64,000 bases of DNA from assembly GCF_037038585.1 (NCBI RefSeq), contig NC_092521.1:56953898-57017897 (forward strand), given 5' to 3'. Both the position numbers and the translations under genes were made by a program. A model generated the notes under the pieces. The model was not told where the DNA came from. It made no database searches and was given only the letters and a program-made list of their open reading frames with translations. Origin of the DNA: Patagioenas fasciata (lineage: Eukaryota; Chordata; Aves; Columbiformes; Columbidae). This document shows positions 12,201-25,802 of the stretch, piece after piece; position 1 is the stretch's first letter, and each line of letters starts with the position of its first letter.

Positions 12201-12358
12201 ATATTACAATGTGTTCTGTACTTCATGCTGGCAAAATGTCTCTGTATTCATCATCTCTATTTAATATATGTATTTCAGTAGCCTATGCCTTGATTTCGCA
12301 TATTTGGAATATGCTAAATGTAGATGCTTTTTGCTAAATGTTTTTTCTTATTGTTTAG
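9271..12358. other. Probable intron DNA, 9.3-12.36 kb
   Basis: Sequence is AT-rich again, with poly-T tracts at 9297-9312, 9553-9569 and 12047-12066 (the last preceded by a CT run). Open frames are short and show no recognisable motif. If the donor at 8564 is used, this is the start of the first intron. Confidence 0.45.
12033..12066. repeat. (CT)n/poly-T low-complexity tract
   Basis: A CT dinucleotide run merges into about 20 consecutive T. It resembles a polypyrimidine tract, but no exon-like sequence follows. Confidence 0.9.
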
Positions 12359-12420
12359 TTAAGCAATGGAAATTCGCAAGTACCCGTATCACCACTCATT
12401 ATCACTCAACATAATAATGG
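12359..12420 (+). other. Low-confidence exon candidate (62 bp)
   Basis: A pyrimidine-rich stretch ending TTGTTTAG precedes it, and GTAAAT follows directly after the terminal GG. The 62 bp contain several CpGs, unusual for this AT-rich neighbourhood. Two frames are usable. Frame 1 reads LSNGNSQVPVSPL and onward without a stop. Another has an in-frame TAA at its start and then an ATG (12366) opening MEIRKYPYHHS to the donor, as a translation-start exon would. I recognise neither peptide. Spurious splice-like borders are common in 55 kb of AT-rich DNA. Confidence 0.22.
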
Positions 12421-15400
12421 GTAAATTTAATCTTCCTAATTAAGATTATTTGGGTCACAAGAGACGAGGGAATGAAAATGAATCATTTTCTTGCTGTTGT
12501 GCTATGTCTGTTTTGTTCATATCTGCTTTTCTTTTCCCTAAAATCCAACTATGAACAGTACTCCAACCTTTTAAACTGTGTTTGGATGATCTTGCTCTAC
12601 ATCAAACTTCTCTTTCGGATAGAAGACCTAAGAACCTAAGTGCAATTTCTCTTCTTATTGCCAATGGAGAGCTTTCCTAGATTTGAAGTGAGTTTTCTTT
12701 GTGCCAAATGGTTGACTTTTCTAGAATAAAATCTCTCTGGGGTATGGAGAAAGTCCTCTGGTTAATATATTGGCATTCCCAGAACCCACTAAAACTTAGG
12801 CAGGTTGCCAGACACCACTTAATGAGGATGCCGAATGTCTGGCACAAATCTGCATGAAAACCAGCAGAGAAGCTGGCGGTGGAAGTGCGTGCAGTGGGGA
12901 GAGCTCTGGGAAGGCGACACTTCCACACCCATAATTTATTTTTAATGTCTGCATTTTGCAGAGAAACTGATGAGAAATCCTTACCACTGGATTCTGGAAA
13001 CTCTGGATGTAGGAGTCTGGATGCTCCAAATTGAGGTAGCTGTGTTTTCATAGGAATATAGTTTTCTTACAGAAGTAATTTATGGGTTAGGAAGGTTAGT
13101 TTTTGGGAGAGCACCAAAAGAGGAGTGGAAGTGATCGTGATTTTGTGTTTTATTATCTGCTAAAACTGAAGAGCATTTGAAAACGCTGTTAGACAATTTA
13201 GGAGACAATGGCAGTCAGTGACTGCCAGCATCCACACAGAAAGGCTGTTAAAGTTACATAGCAGGGATAAATAAACTACTGCTGCTAAAACACTTAGGCT
13301 CAGCATAAACCTGTGGTGGGTGGCTCTACCTGATGCCACAGTGCTTAGGCTTTGCTACACAATGAGTAGAATTGCAGGTGTAATAGACTCTGATGGCTAG
13401 ATAACTGCTAAAAAATAGTCATATGCCAAGCTGAGGCATTTTTCCATTAGACTGGCGTTAGAAACAGAATGTATTGTTCTATGTTGAATCAAATGTTTAA
13501 TCTTAAAGGTTGAAACTGAGTAAGCAGACTTGGTTATATTTTGAACTATTATCTCAGACATTTAAAGCAGGAACATTTTTAGCATTTTTCCCAGGCTTCA
13601 GTCTCTACCCTACCCAGCCAAAAAAGCATTAGTCCCATATAGACAGATTTAAAAATAGGCATTTGGTTGGTAGACATGGCTGATTTACTTTTAAAATCTA
13701 AAATAATTCTAATAGGAGTTGTGTGTTTTTTTTTTTTTTTCTTCACATGGCTGAATTCAGAAATATATGTGCTTGTTACTTGCTTTTCAGTAGATGTTCC
13801 AGTTATGTATTTTACAGTTTTGGAGAACTGTTCCTCTTAAGAGGAATTTTACTCCCTAGGATACTAGCATGTAGTTGATGTGTGCTTTTTGGTAGCAGTA
13901 AATTATAATCTAGATACTCCTGTTTGGTTTTGCTAAGATAAGATAGTGAATGAAAGTCATTTGACTTCAGTGCTGGTTGCAGTGGAAAAAAAGGACAAAT
14001 TATTTTGACAGTTGTATGGGGATCTTGGTAAAGTTTTATCTGTGTTGACACTGACTTCTAGCTGTCTATAGGACAGGGAAAACAAGTGGTGAGAGTGGTG
14101 GACATTGTACCTACATGTTTAAACCAACATGTGTTTAGGATTAGTTCTAAAAGGCAGGACAGTATCTCCTAGAAAGCTACACTGCTCAATTGCTGCACGT
14201 GAGAATGGAGTGGGTTGATGAAGAGTCTGTAGGAATTTCATTGTGTTTGCTTCTCCTACTGCTCTTGATTTCTTCTATGCTAAACACCTTGGTACCCTTT
14301 TTGTTGAAAACTGATGATAAATCTGCTTCTCAAAACATAGTCACAATGTTGAGCTTAGTATTGCCTATAAAAGATGAGTTCAGAGCTTTCAGTTCTTTTT
14401 GTAGTCACTATTTGATTTTGTTCCTACATTCTGAAATTGTCTAAAAGACGTACTGGCTTTTAGGGAAGATGTGCTTTTTTGAATGTTTGTGTGGTAAATA
14501 TTTCGAGGACTGAATGATTCTATCATCATCTTCGACCACTGAATGGATTCAAGTCGTGATTTTAGAGCACAGTACAAAATTCTGATAGAACAAATGTTGG
14601 TGCTTAATAAAGTAAAATCTAGAATCTCTCTCACATTAGAGAAAAGAGTGGAAACCGGTCTTCTGGATAAACCTTGATTTGTATTCAGAATTCTAAAATA
14701 AGAGTTGACTCATCTGCCTAGTATTATCTAGCATATGTCAGTATAAGGCTACTGTGCTTTGTCATGAATTTTCAGCGTCTGTTGCTTGCAAGCATCTTCA
14801 AACAGTACTCTCTTTTAAACACAACTTCCAACTCTTCTTGATTTCAAAGATTATTAGAAGGAAAATGTGTGATTCTTTTTTGATTACCTTTTTGTGTTGT
14901 GTAGCTGAGCCTGTTTGGTTTCTCACACCTGTAACCTGGTTGTTCTCCATTTCATAGAGGGAAATGAGGAGCCAGTCTGTGACTGAGATATGAAGCAACC
15001 TCTTTAACAACCTTCTTCTTCCACTGAGACGTTTGTGAAATTTTTACTGTGTGTTAATTAAGAGTGGTGCGTTATTACTTTGGACTTGTAAACACTCTTA
15101 AACATTCCATTAGGTGTTAATGACACATGAAGCAAGAATTAATGTGAATTTGTTAGTCCTGTATCTAGTAGGGATGCACTATATGTACTTGTCTAAATGA
15201 AGCAGTGTTTCTTAAACCGTTTGGTGTAAAAGGTATTGCTTCATTTTCTGCTTTTGCTTAACCATTAGTTATTGAGTCTAACGATGAGAATTCATAGAGG
15301 GTATTTCGGCCTGTATTATACAGAATTTCAACTGGACATTTGCTGTGGTTTGCTTGGGATTTTCGTAATGCAAAAGTGAGTTGTCTGGCTTCTGCCCTGT

Positions 15401-18400
15401 GGGTAAGAGTTGAGGAGCAGAGCAGAAGATGTGGGAGAGAAGATGTAAGGAACGCTTACAAATAATCTCACTGAATCTCTATAGGTGTTGAACTGGTGCC
15501 TTCTGTGAAATACCAAATAGGTGTGTTTTCATCTCTTATAATTTCACCCTGATGGATGGCTGGTTTCTAGTTTTTGCTTAACTAGTGTTAGGCAAAATGA
15601 AGCAACGTTTATAAAAATATGTGCAGATAAGATACAGTACTCCTAAATTGAAGATTGCACCTGACCATATGAAAGCTAGACTTGGGCTGACTAATAGCCT
15701 CTGTTGGTCAGTGCAGTTCACATGTAGATGTTTTGTTTTACAAAAGGTTTGTGTTGGCTGGAATTCCTCACTAGAGTTGTATGAGTAGTGGAAGTGGAGA
15801 GGAAGGAGGTTCTGTGGATATTTCCAACATGGACGTTTTCTGTGTTTGTGACCCCTTTCACATTCCTCTTCCTGTCTTAGTAACCTTCCTAGTAGGTTTT
15901 TAGAACCAGCACATTTAAGATTAACTTTTTGCAAGTTCTCAATTTTCACTGAAAATGTCTTAAATCATGAGCGATCTTTAATTGGGAAGTCTAGTGTGAT
16001 CCATCTATCCAATAAAAGCAGCTTGCATAATGTTGGATACAGGTACTCTTTGGTGCCTACTTTCACATAGCTTATAATAATACAAAATTTTTTAAAAAGC
16101 TACCATCTGTTGATGAACAGAAATACTGCCAATGTTTGTCAAATGTGTGCTTTATCTGACCTGTTCTACTTAGCACCTTATGGCGAAGCTTTCTCATGAG
16201 AGCATTTTACAAATATCTTTATTCTTACAGTGTTTTATTTGACTGGTAACAATGGTGGTACCACTTTCTAATGTGGGGGTTAATGTACCAAGGATTAGGG
16301 AGGTAAACATCTCTTCAGTTGTAAGAGGAAATCATCTGCCGTGGGTAGAGAGATGAGGATTCTGACTCACAGCTGTAGGTGAAAATCACGGTTCTGTTCT
16401 AATGTTCTTTGCAGCCTTTTGATGAAAATGACTGGGATAATGTAAAGTTTTTACAGTAGTAAGCCCCAATAATCTACATAGATTGGTCTCCTTTTTTTCA
16501 TATGTGGTGCCTGGGCAAGTGTGTAAATTTAAAGAAAGAAACATCACAGTGCTGATGTGTGTTAGTGCTGACAAGGTGCAGTAATGAGTTAAGAAGCACT
16601 TGGTTCATGTTTCTTTTAAATTTTGTTTGAAATTACCTAAAACCATAGCAAACCAAGAGGAATTAAAAGAAAAGTAGAGAGGAAAAAGAGGACTTCTGTG
16701 GGTTGTAGAGTGGGAGGTAGATGTGTAAGATATTCTCAAAGTGTCTTTGGAAATGATGAGTCTGTATTCAGTTGAATATGCAACCAGCAACAGGCTCTGC
16801 CTTTTCCCATTCCTTGTTCTCCCCTGGATATTGTTAGAGGTGGGAGATAAAAGTCTTTAATCATGTCTACATGGAGACACCAAAGCAAACCACTTGAAGT
16901 GCTGAGTCTGTTAAACTTCTGTGTGAATGCTGTCTTGAATGTAGAACAGTCTTATATATTTAGCTTGGATCAATCAAAGGACATTTTACATCTGAAGGAG
17001 AACATCGCTCAGAACATAAGTTAAATTATGGTGGTCTGAAACGGTCGGTGTGTGAATGAAAGCCTCTTGACATAGATGTTTGCCATGCTTTAACTTCAGT
17101 GTTTTATATTGTACTTGATTTATCTCAACTTTCCTCCATGTTGCTTGTTATTGATCAGTTTTCACGATGCTGCTGTTAAGAGGCATCTTGAAGCTAATAG
17201 CAAACTTTGAAGTGAATGTAATTTAGTCAGAAAAAGGAGTTCAGAGTTTGTTGAACTTGAGATCTTCCATTGCAAATATTTTAGATCTGACAAACTTTCA
17301 CTAAAAGTAAAATAACACACAAACCTCTCTTTGATTCCTGGTGAACTGTGTTTTGGCCGGAGGCCTGATATTTTCAGGGTCTTCAACACAGAGCTAAACT
17401 TCCAAGGATCCTGCTTTGTGACCAGGGACACTGTGTTTCTAAGAACATGTGGTTTCCTTGAACAGCCTGTGTGAGAAGTCTGCTGCAAAGTCAAGGACTG
17501 AGAAGTCTGTGCAGACCTACTTCAGATTTGGGGACCTGCAGTGATCCTCCATATCTACATATTGAAACTGTTGGTTCTGTAATGAGTATAAGTAAGAAAC
17601 AAATCCATTCTATTCGACTGTTGTAAAACTGAAGCCTTCAGTCAGTAGAAAATGAGGAGATTTTGGGGGTTTGTCTGCTTGGAGACAAATTGATAATATT
17701 GGAAAATATGTTTCACCCATGAACTGGCTAGTTCCCTTCTGAGCTGTGTTTCATTATGCTTTCATGCATGCTGATTAATATCTCTCTTTGCCTTTCTTTT
17801 CAATTGGGAATTCCTCTGAAGGAGCACCTCAGGAGAATCCAAGCCTCTGTTGCCCAGAGGCTTTAATTTACTCTTTGTCATGTCAGCCCTGACCACAGAG
17901 GTTTGCATGTTGCACTTCCCTGTCTCTTTCATAGGAGAAATTACATAAAGGAAAGAATATTCTGAAGTTTTTATATTCATTAAAATGAATAATGAAGCGT
18001 GTATTCTTCAGGGTTCTGAGAAAGAAGGGAGATAGTTGTCTTTTTTTTGTTTGTTTTTGCCCAGCTGAACTTGTCTCCTGGAGGGACAGTTGAATCGCAG
18101 AGAAGAAGAACCGTCCAGTGGAATTGCAGATGCTGTGTATATAGCTGGGAATTTTGTCCTACTTATGCCCTTAGATAATGGAGGCTTTTTCTGGACATTC
18201 CTGTTGAGGTCCATGATTTGATGGAGATAGAGATTGTGTGATTTCCCTGAAGAGGAAGATGATACTCTTGTCCCTTTATTTAGAAACATTCTATTTTATA
18301 AGATGATTCAAGGATTGTTGTAATCTCCTTATTAAAAAAAACCCAACCAAACAAACCAACAACCTCGTGAACTTTCAATTGGCTAAAAACTGTGAATGAA

Positions 18401-18713
18401 AATTTGGGAACAATTATATGGTTGAAGATACCCAAAGCACAAGTGTCCTTTTAGAAAATGAAGAGACAAATGAGTTCTGATATATTAGCTGTTGTACATT
18501 CAGCTGACGCTTCCAAGATGCTTGCATACTTGTTAAGTTTATGGCCACTGCAGGAGAGGCAGATAGATTTTAGCAGCTTAAGTATCTCCCTGACTCATGA
18601 ATGTATAGAATTCCAAACATATTCCCAGGGTCAGTAAGTTGATCTGTTTTTAAAATTGAAAAGTTTTGTCAGAGAGTTGGAATACTCTAAGATCTAACTT
18701 TTTTGTTTTACAG
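12421..18713. other. Probable intron or intergenic DNA, 12.4-18.7 kb
   Basis: No repeat family or coding family is recognisable. All open frames are short (the longest is about 124 codons on the minus strand at 12677-13051) and lack motifs. A poly-T tract lies at 13726-13740. Confidence 0.45.
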
Positions 18714-18776
18714 ATATTAGAGGCAAGAGAAAATATATTAAGTCATCTTCCTGATAATCTTGAATCATTCATTCGG
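18714..18776 (+). other. Low-confidence exon candidate (63 bp)
   Basis: A strong acceptor-like run (CTTTTTTGTTTTACAG) precedes it and GTGAAG follows. The 63 bp equal 21 codons, all open in phase 0, reading ILEARENILSHLPDN and onward. The peptide is exon-like but I recognise no family. It is not phase-compatible with the 12359-12420 candidate: a joined GG+A would read into TAG after one codon. The two cannot be consecutive coding exons. Confidence 0.15.
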
Positions 18777-21059
18777 GTGAAGACGAAGAGTAAAATTCTT
18801 ACTGGATACTAAGGATAGTCTCTCTTCACAGTCTAAAAATGTCAAATGGAATTTTTTTTCCCCCCGTTTCTGACCTTGACGTGTGAAACACACCATAGCC
18901 CCCTCCTGTACTTGAGATGTTCTCAGGTGTCTCTGACACCTACCGAAGACCAAATGCTGTATGCAGCTGGTTCTGTTCTCTCCCAGATATTTCTGCTAAT
19001 TTTCCTGTTGCTCCCATAGCTAGACTTCTTGCTCGCTCTCTTTTTTTTTGCCTTTCCAGTCCTTTAGGACACAGACATTTCAGAGACATCATGCATTTGT
19101 AATGTCTAAATGGCTTCCTCCTCTTTCCCTTCCTCTTACACCCCAATCAAGAAATTCCAGATGGAAGCTCTTTGGTGTCAGTAACAGCTGCACAGCAGAT
19201 AATTTTTTGCATCCTCAGAGCTGTAATAGTTGTAAGTCCATATATGTAGTTATGATATACATTCACATTAAGGATCTTTAGGTTTCCTCAAGACTCTTCT
19301 AATCATGCTCAATATAGCATTTTCCCCTATTTTCTGTTGCTGGTTAGAAGTAGCTTCTTTAAACAGAAAGAAGATATTCTGTTGTAAACTTGATTTTTAG
19401 GAAGTCTGAATATTTCGGAGTCCTATGTTGTGTTTCAAAAATTGTGCTCCCTTCTTTCATCTCTAGGGTTTATAATAAGGTGTCAGCAATGATCTAGTCC
19501 ATCTGGGAGCTTGCATCAATGCTTGGGAGAGCCATATGTGTCTGCCTCAAACAAGGCTATAGAAGAGTGTTCCACTAGCAACCAAGATGTCATCCATCTG
19601 CTAGACAATCCTGTAGCTAGTTAGCTTAATGACGTATTTATTTGACTAGAGGTTTCTGCGTAGCAGACTCCAGCTTTCCTCCCTTTTAAAATTAATACCA
19701 AAACCCTCCATGCTCTGGAGACAAACGTCTGCCTATTCTGGAGAATGTCAGGAGGTTTGTGGCTCGATGGGTTTGATCTGTTTGTCTACTTCAGGATGTT
19801 GCGCTCCCAAACTCAGAGTAAGCCCATTGTTAGGAGATGGCTCCAGCCTTCCTGTGTGGGGGTCCCGTGCAGCGCAGGTGTCTGGGTGACAGAGGGATCA
19901 GCAGACGAGTCGCAAGACCTGGGTGACCTTAGATGCGTGTAGAAATCCAATCACGCTGCTACTACTTTAGGGTATTATTTTAGCACACGGAGCTGTGCGA
20001 GGATTTCCTCCTGCGGCAGTCAGAGCTGGAATTGTCGTCGTAAACATTTTGCCCAGCTACACGGAATAAACCAGGTGATTATTTCACTCAGTGGCTTTAA
20101 CAGAAATGTTTATGCAAGATTAAGGGGTTCACAGTCTTCAAAGGTACACGTTCTAAATGTTAGTAGTCTCAGATGGCCCTGCAAAGTCAGAGCTCCAGGA
20201 ATAGTGGTGGAAATGTACTGTGGGAAGAGAAGCCCTATAAACTTCAAATACTGCTCATTCTTACTGTGATAAAATAGAGCACATCAGGACAGACTGTCAT
20301 CGATATTTTTTTTTCCAGCCACTCTATCTGCCGTTTATTTTTAGTCCAAAGAGGCTAAGTCACTGTTGCAAATTCTAGGCTGATCTGATTTCTAATCTGC
20401 CTGTGAGTCAGAGTTGAGAAGGGGGCAAAACAACAGGAGAAATGCAAATCTAGATGACAATAATGTTTTATGGTAATGGAAATTATATTAATCTGTGTTG
20501 AGGCAATCTAGTGAATTTAATGTGGAAAAATGCATATGTGTATTCAGATAAACTACTATATGGTTGGGTCCATCAGGAAATCAACATTCATATCTTCCAG
20601 GGCAGTTAAAATGCAGCATCACATTCACTTCAGTGGGAATTGAGAGATTGTCTCAGCTTTTTCTGAATACAACTGTTTGTATGATTGGAGCCGAGACAGT
20701 GCTATCTACTGAGTTTGGTAAATGTTAGCTGACATTGTTTTTATCCATGTCCACTGTTTTAAACAATCTGTGAACTTCAAGGAAAAATTAGTGGTATATA
20801 CGGGTCCTAAATAAGGCTGAGAAATGTATCCCACATGAGGCACAGAAAAAAATATGTTTCCTTGGCTGTACATTAGAGGCCTCTCTTCTTACAGGTGTAA
20901 AATATTTTTTTGTGGACATAGTGGCAGATATAAGGTGAAAAAGTAGGTGAAAGTAAAATCAGGACAAATCCGTGGAGGAGTGTAGAGTTGTCCAGGCAAA
21001 ACAGAGATTGAAAAGGTGAACCGTACTCACTCTTGCTTCATCTTCTAGGGATACAAAGA
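18777..21059. other. Probable intron or intergenic DNA, 18.8-21.06 kb
   Basis: I see no gene or recognisable repeat. A somewhat CpG-richer patch at about 19790-20060 has a 65-codon open frame without motifs. Confidence 0.45.
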
Positions 21060-21110
21060 GAACCATAGAATAATTCAGGTCAGAAGGGGCTTTAATCGAG
21101 TCCAGCCTGC
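21060..21110 (-). mobile_element. Degraded CR1 3'-end trace, antisense
   Basis: ACCATAGAATAATTCAGG followed by a GGGGCTTTAATCGAGTCCAGCC-like stretch resembles the complement of a CR1 tail and terminal 3' UTR (compare 290-330), but it is heavily diverged. It may be an old, severely truncated insertion. Confidence 0.5.
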
Positions 21111-21191
21111 AGTAATAGGACAAAGGCTTTTCTGAAGAAATACTCTTGAATCTAGAAGTCTGATACTTAGATCTTAATTTTCAAAATTTGA

Positions 21192-21217
21192 TTTTTTTTT
21201 TTTTTTTTTTTTTTTTT
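21192..21217. repeat. Poly-T tract (about 26 bp)
   Basis: An uninterrupted T run. It has no adjacent SINE body that I can recognise. Confidence 0.95.
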
Positions 21218-21412
21218 GTATGTTTTGAATTGCTTGTGTTTGGGCAGAAGTACAGTAAAGGTGAAGTGGAAGAAAATTACGAGACAAAGACAACCTTTAA
21301 TTCTAAAGATTCTGAGTAAGTGCCAAAAAAGAACAAAGTTGACACGAACTCCTGTTGCAAGTAGGAGGGAGTCATGAGTAGCTAGAAGCTGTTGTGTGTG
21401 TTTTAATTAATC

Positions 21413-21738
21413 ACAGAATCACAGAATGTTAGGGATTGGAAGGGACCTCGAAAGATCCTCTCGTCCAATCCCCCTGCCAGAGCAGGAACACCTAGATGAG
21501 GTTACACAGGAATGTGTCCAGGCGGGTTTTGAATGTCTCCAGGGAAGGAGACTCCACAACCTCCCTGGGCAGCCTGTTCCAGTGCTCTGTCACCCTCACT
21601 GAGATTAAGTTTCTTCTCAAATTCAAGTGGAACCTTTTGTGTTCCAATTTGAACCCATCACCCTTTGTCCTACCGTTGGTTGTCACCGAGAAGAGCCTGG
21701 CTCCATCCTTGTGATGCTCACCCTTTATATATCTGTAA
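21413..21738 (-). mobile_element. CR1 LINE 3' fragment, antisense
   Basis: The complement of the tail (CACAGAATCACAGAATGTT) begins at about 21413, followed by the 3' UTR and the last part of ORF2. The minus-strand frame at 21492-21686 reads RTKGDGFKLEHKRFHLN and [19 protein letters not shown], and ends at the normal ORF2 stop. It is the same subtype as the copy at 7597-8028 and the inner element at 40246-40949, and it keeps the roughly 30 bp of UTR missing in the former. The 5' truncation point is near 21738. Confidence 0.95.
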
Positions 21739-24700
21739 TCAACACTATTCTGTTTCGTTGAGATGGTCTCTTCAACATGTTGTCCATGTAATTAGTAAAG
21801 AATCTTGCGGTTTACTTTCCGAGAAGGGAAACAGCTGACAATTCTTCACTGATAAGAACGTGTGTATTTTTATTTGTACCCCTTTTCCCACAGGGATACT
21901 ATCCCTTGTTAAATAAAACACAATCAAAGAATCTTTTCTATGTCATAAAAACATAGAAGTCCTCTCAAATGTAGCTCTTTGCTGAGTGAGAGTAACACTG
22001 AGTAAGCTTTTGGTGAGAAGGGGATTTTATATCCTGCTGGAAAATTTTCTGTATCAAAACTTCACTGTTTAAGAACAATAAAAAAAGCAGTTTTGTATTT
22101 TTCCAGAACATTGCTTTTATACTGGATAGAAGTGTTTTCTGTAGTCTTGTATGGTACCATGCAAAACAAAAGAAAAAATAATTCAGGATAATCAGTCATG
22201 TTACGAAATATTGTAAAATGTCTACCACATAAAATGCCTATTTCAGATTTTATTTCATGATCAGTGTCATCAAAAGAATACATTACAAGAAAAATTTCTG
22301 TTTTGATGCATTGGATTTTCTGGCGGCAAACAGATCCATGGAAGTATTTCTGACAAGAACTGAAAACTTCTTGTTTGGGAGCTTTGCTTTGTGTTATTTA
22401 GTTACATTTATTTGCTTTGGTATTTTTAAGTTCCTTTACTTTCTTTGCATTTCCACTGCAAATTTGGGCCTTGATTAGGGAGATGACTAAAACTCTGTTC
22501 TGATGCTTCGTTCCTCTTCGTATGTGTTTTACTGTGAAGAGTAAATATTACTGTATAGAAGATGGGGCATCTTCCTGTTTGGTTTCAGCTGTTGAATATA
22601 GTTTGTCTGAACTGATTGCTAGGAATATTAATCTTCTTCATTTCTTACATGTATATGTATGGTCCTAGGCAAGGTCCTCTTTATTTTTGTAGTTTTTTAT
22701 ATGTCCTACTGCCAATTTCTTGGTTTTGCTTACCTACTGCTAATCCTATGGACTTCAATGGTTCCTACAAATGAAAGGTATGTACAGAAAATGAATAATT
22801 TTGAACCTGCACTATGTTTCTGAACTTTGAATTGAGTCTAATAATAAACCAAGTGAGGTTTTGCTTCTGAAGAGTATAGTGCTGGCTGTGTCAGGTCTTT
22901 TCCCATTAGCCATTTTTTTTTCATCTTCCAACCCTTAATATATATTGATGTAGATGTGATTTTTCCTGTCCAGTTATGTAGAAGTGCTGTGTTATGAAAG
23001 TAGATTACGGGCTTGATTTCTGCTAAAGTAATTAACATAAAATTGGACTGTTTTCTCCAATTTAGTTTGTGTATACTAAGATAGCATTGTAACACATAGC
23101 GATTGGAAAAAAAGGAGATAGAGGATGTTGGTACATTTCCTGGAGTATTTTCGGGAATCCTGTTGCTTGGGTCTCAGAGCGATAAAATTTTAAGTCCTTG
23201 TCTTTGGATATTCAGAATAGGAAAAGAAAAGAAAACAGCATACACAAATATATGACTTTGGAAAGTGTGCTTGATGCTGAGTGGTTTCTGTCTGGCACTA
23301 TTTTGTGTTATAATCTTGATGCTACTTAGGTTAAAGGAAAGAGGCTTAGAAAATAGGTGGAAAATATGAGTGTCTTTGACTTTTGCCTTGAAAGTTTATT
23401 CTGTGAGCTTCAATGTGTGATAGACTTGAATGCTTTGAGAGCCAACAGGCTTATTTCAGCTTTGCTCAACCAGGGACTAGACCTTGAATACACAATTAAG
23501 GGTGGACACCATGTCTACTTCTAGTAGCGGAACAACCTATAGTGAGTTATCCACTAGAAATGGCAGATGGTACAAAACCAACTCACTTCATTTTAAAGTA
23601 CTTGCATTTAGGTCTGCCAAAGCAATTAACCACCTTCTTAATTTCTGTGTAGCTGTCTGATTGCTGACACAGCGTAATTTTTTTTTTTGTTCAGGGTTTT
23701 TCATATCAAAGTAAATTACATACTACAGGGTGCCTTTGTTTTGTGAACGTCACTTTTACAGTCAAAACCTTGCACACTGCTGGATAAACAAGTCATGTTG
23801 TAATTAGGTATGTCTGTTTTCACCAAAACCGTGTCAGAATGTAAAACCATCTAATTAGAATTTGACTGAAGTGGCATGAATATCATTGTGCAATCTTCTC
23901 TTTGCTGGTTGTATGCCTGTGTTATGAATACTGCGTTGCCTTTGTAGTGTCAAATGGTCCTGCAAAGAGCTGACCATGAAGTATTTTTTTGCATTGTTTG
24001 TTTTTAATTAATAATTATTGTTGAGCAATTATTCATGATGATACTTGTCTGAAAATGTTGTTTTATCTGTTAAGGTTAAATTAAAAAAAAAAGTTATGGA
24101 TCTTACTAATGTTTTTCATCTTATTTTTAGATAGCCTGTAAAAGGTAAATAGTACAGATACGATACCCCATATAATTGAAAGTTACTGATAAAATGGGGT
24201 AGAGTAAAATGGATAATGCAAAACCCAAGCATGCTTATAATGCATATACATGGGTTAATTAGATTTACAAATGTGTTTTCCTTGGTCTAGAACCTTTAAA
24301 ATGAATCTAGCATATAGAAAACTAGAAATTAATTTTCATGAATGTTTGAAATCTGGTATGAACTAGAACAAGGACTTAAAAAAACACAAAAAAACTCAAC
24401 ACAAAGTATACATTACGGAGGCTTGTAATAATTTTACACCGTCCCCCAAATCAGTTATTATTTTTCTTCTCTTTGCATGAGCAACTGTTAGATTGGTGCC
24501 ATCTCAAATGTTTAAGGAAGGAATAAGACTCCATTTCCTGTCTTCGTTTTACATGGTCTTGCTCCATACGTTATTTAATTAAATGGGCTGGAGTAGAGGA
24601 CCATGTGCCATCCAGAACCACCAAGATGACATCTAGATCTTCTTGTCACTGTTAAATTAATTTTCATCTCGGTACTGTTCAAACTGTTTCTCCATCCATT

Positions 24701-25802
24701 TCCACAAATTTTAGGAATCTTAGCTTAGTAAGAGTTTCCTGGGTGCCAAGCCTGAATTTGACTTTTTGAGTATTGAAGTGTATTTTAAACATCTAAGAAC
24801 TTTGTTTTATTGTTAGGAATAAAAAACTGTTCAATGTCAATGCTGAAATTTTGAATTTTTGTATCATGCTTACAATGTATTATCAAAGATACAGAAAGAA
24901 GCAATGACTTCAAAAAGTAGAAAAGATCTTCCAGGAGTCTTGTTATGAAATTATAAGTAAAAACAACAACTCAGGCAACTGCAACCTTCCTTCATGATAT
25001 GTATGGTTCAAACTGTGGTTGGAAGTAAATATGGAAACTTAAAGGAAAAGAAATACATTTGAATAAATTATCAGTGGCACTGTTTAATGCAAACTAAATG
25101 ATTCATTCAGACATTATAGAGACTACTTTGCCACATGTTGACAATAACCTGTGAGATAAAAATAAAACACAGTACTTAAAAAGGAGGGGCCAGAAGATTT
25201 AATCCAGAAGATTTAAATCTGACAAACGAGTGCCTGATGCCTTCGCTGAACTGAGGAGCGATTCCAACATCAAGATGCAGGCAACAATACTCTTGTACCC
25301 CTGGAAATGAAAATTTGACAAAAATGCTGGTTGGTAAAGGGCACTGCTTCCAATTTGCCAGACACCTTCCCCACATATCCCTCAGTATGGCGTTCTGAGG
25401 AGGTTATTTGTACATCAGTGTTGTTCTCTACTTGCCTTCTCCCCTTTCTTTGTTTTAGTGCCAGTGAGCTATTCTGATTTCCTGCAAACTGAGTTAACAA
25501 GAGCTAATACTGATACTTTCAGGTTGCTTATTCCCATCTGTTCTTGGAACAAAATAAGTGCTCTTACCTAAGTACTGTATTTATGAAGCATTCTGTCAGA
25601 GTGGAAGGATTGCATCTGAGTTTGGGGTTTAGGGTACAGTTGCTTTGTCTAAGTTAAAGTAAACATATATTTAGAGAGGCAAAGAGATACAAGAAGAAGA
25701 TGACTGCGTAGGGGAGGTGTATATGCAAGCACATGTACGTAATATATAAAGAAAAAACTAGTCATATGGATCTTTACAGTGAAATGACTGATGATGAAGA
25801 AG
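21739..25802. other. Gene-free stretch, 21.7-25.8 kb
   Basis: No recognisable exon, RNA gene or repeat. A minus-strand open region at 25176-25500 has a slightly higher GC content but no identifiable motif. Confidence 0.5.
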
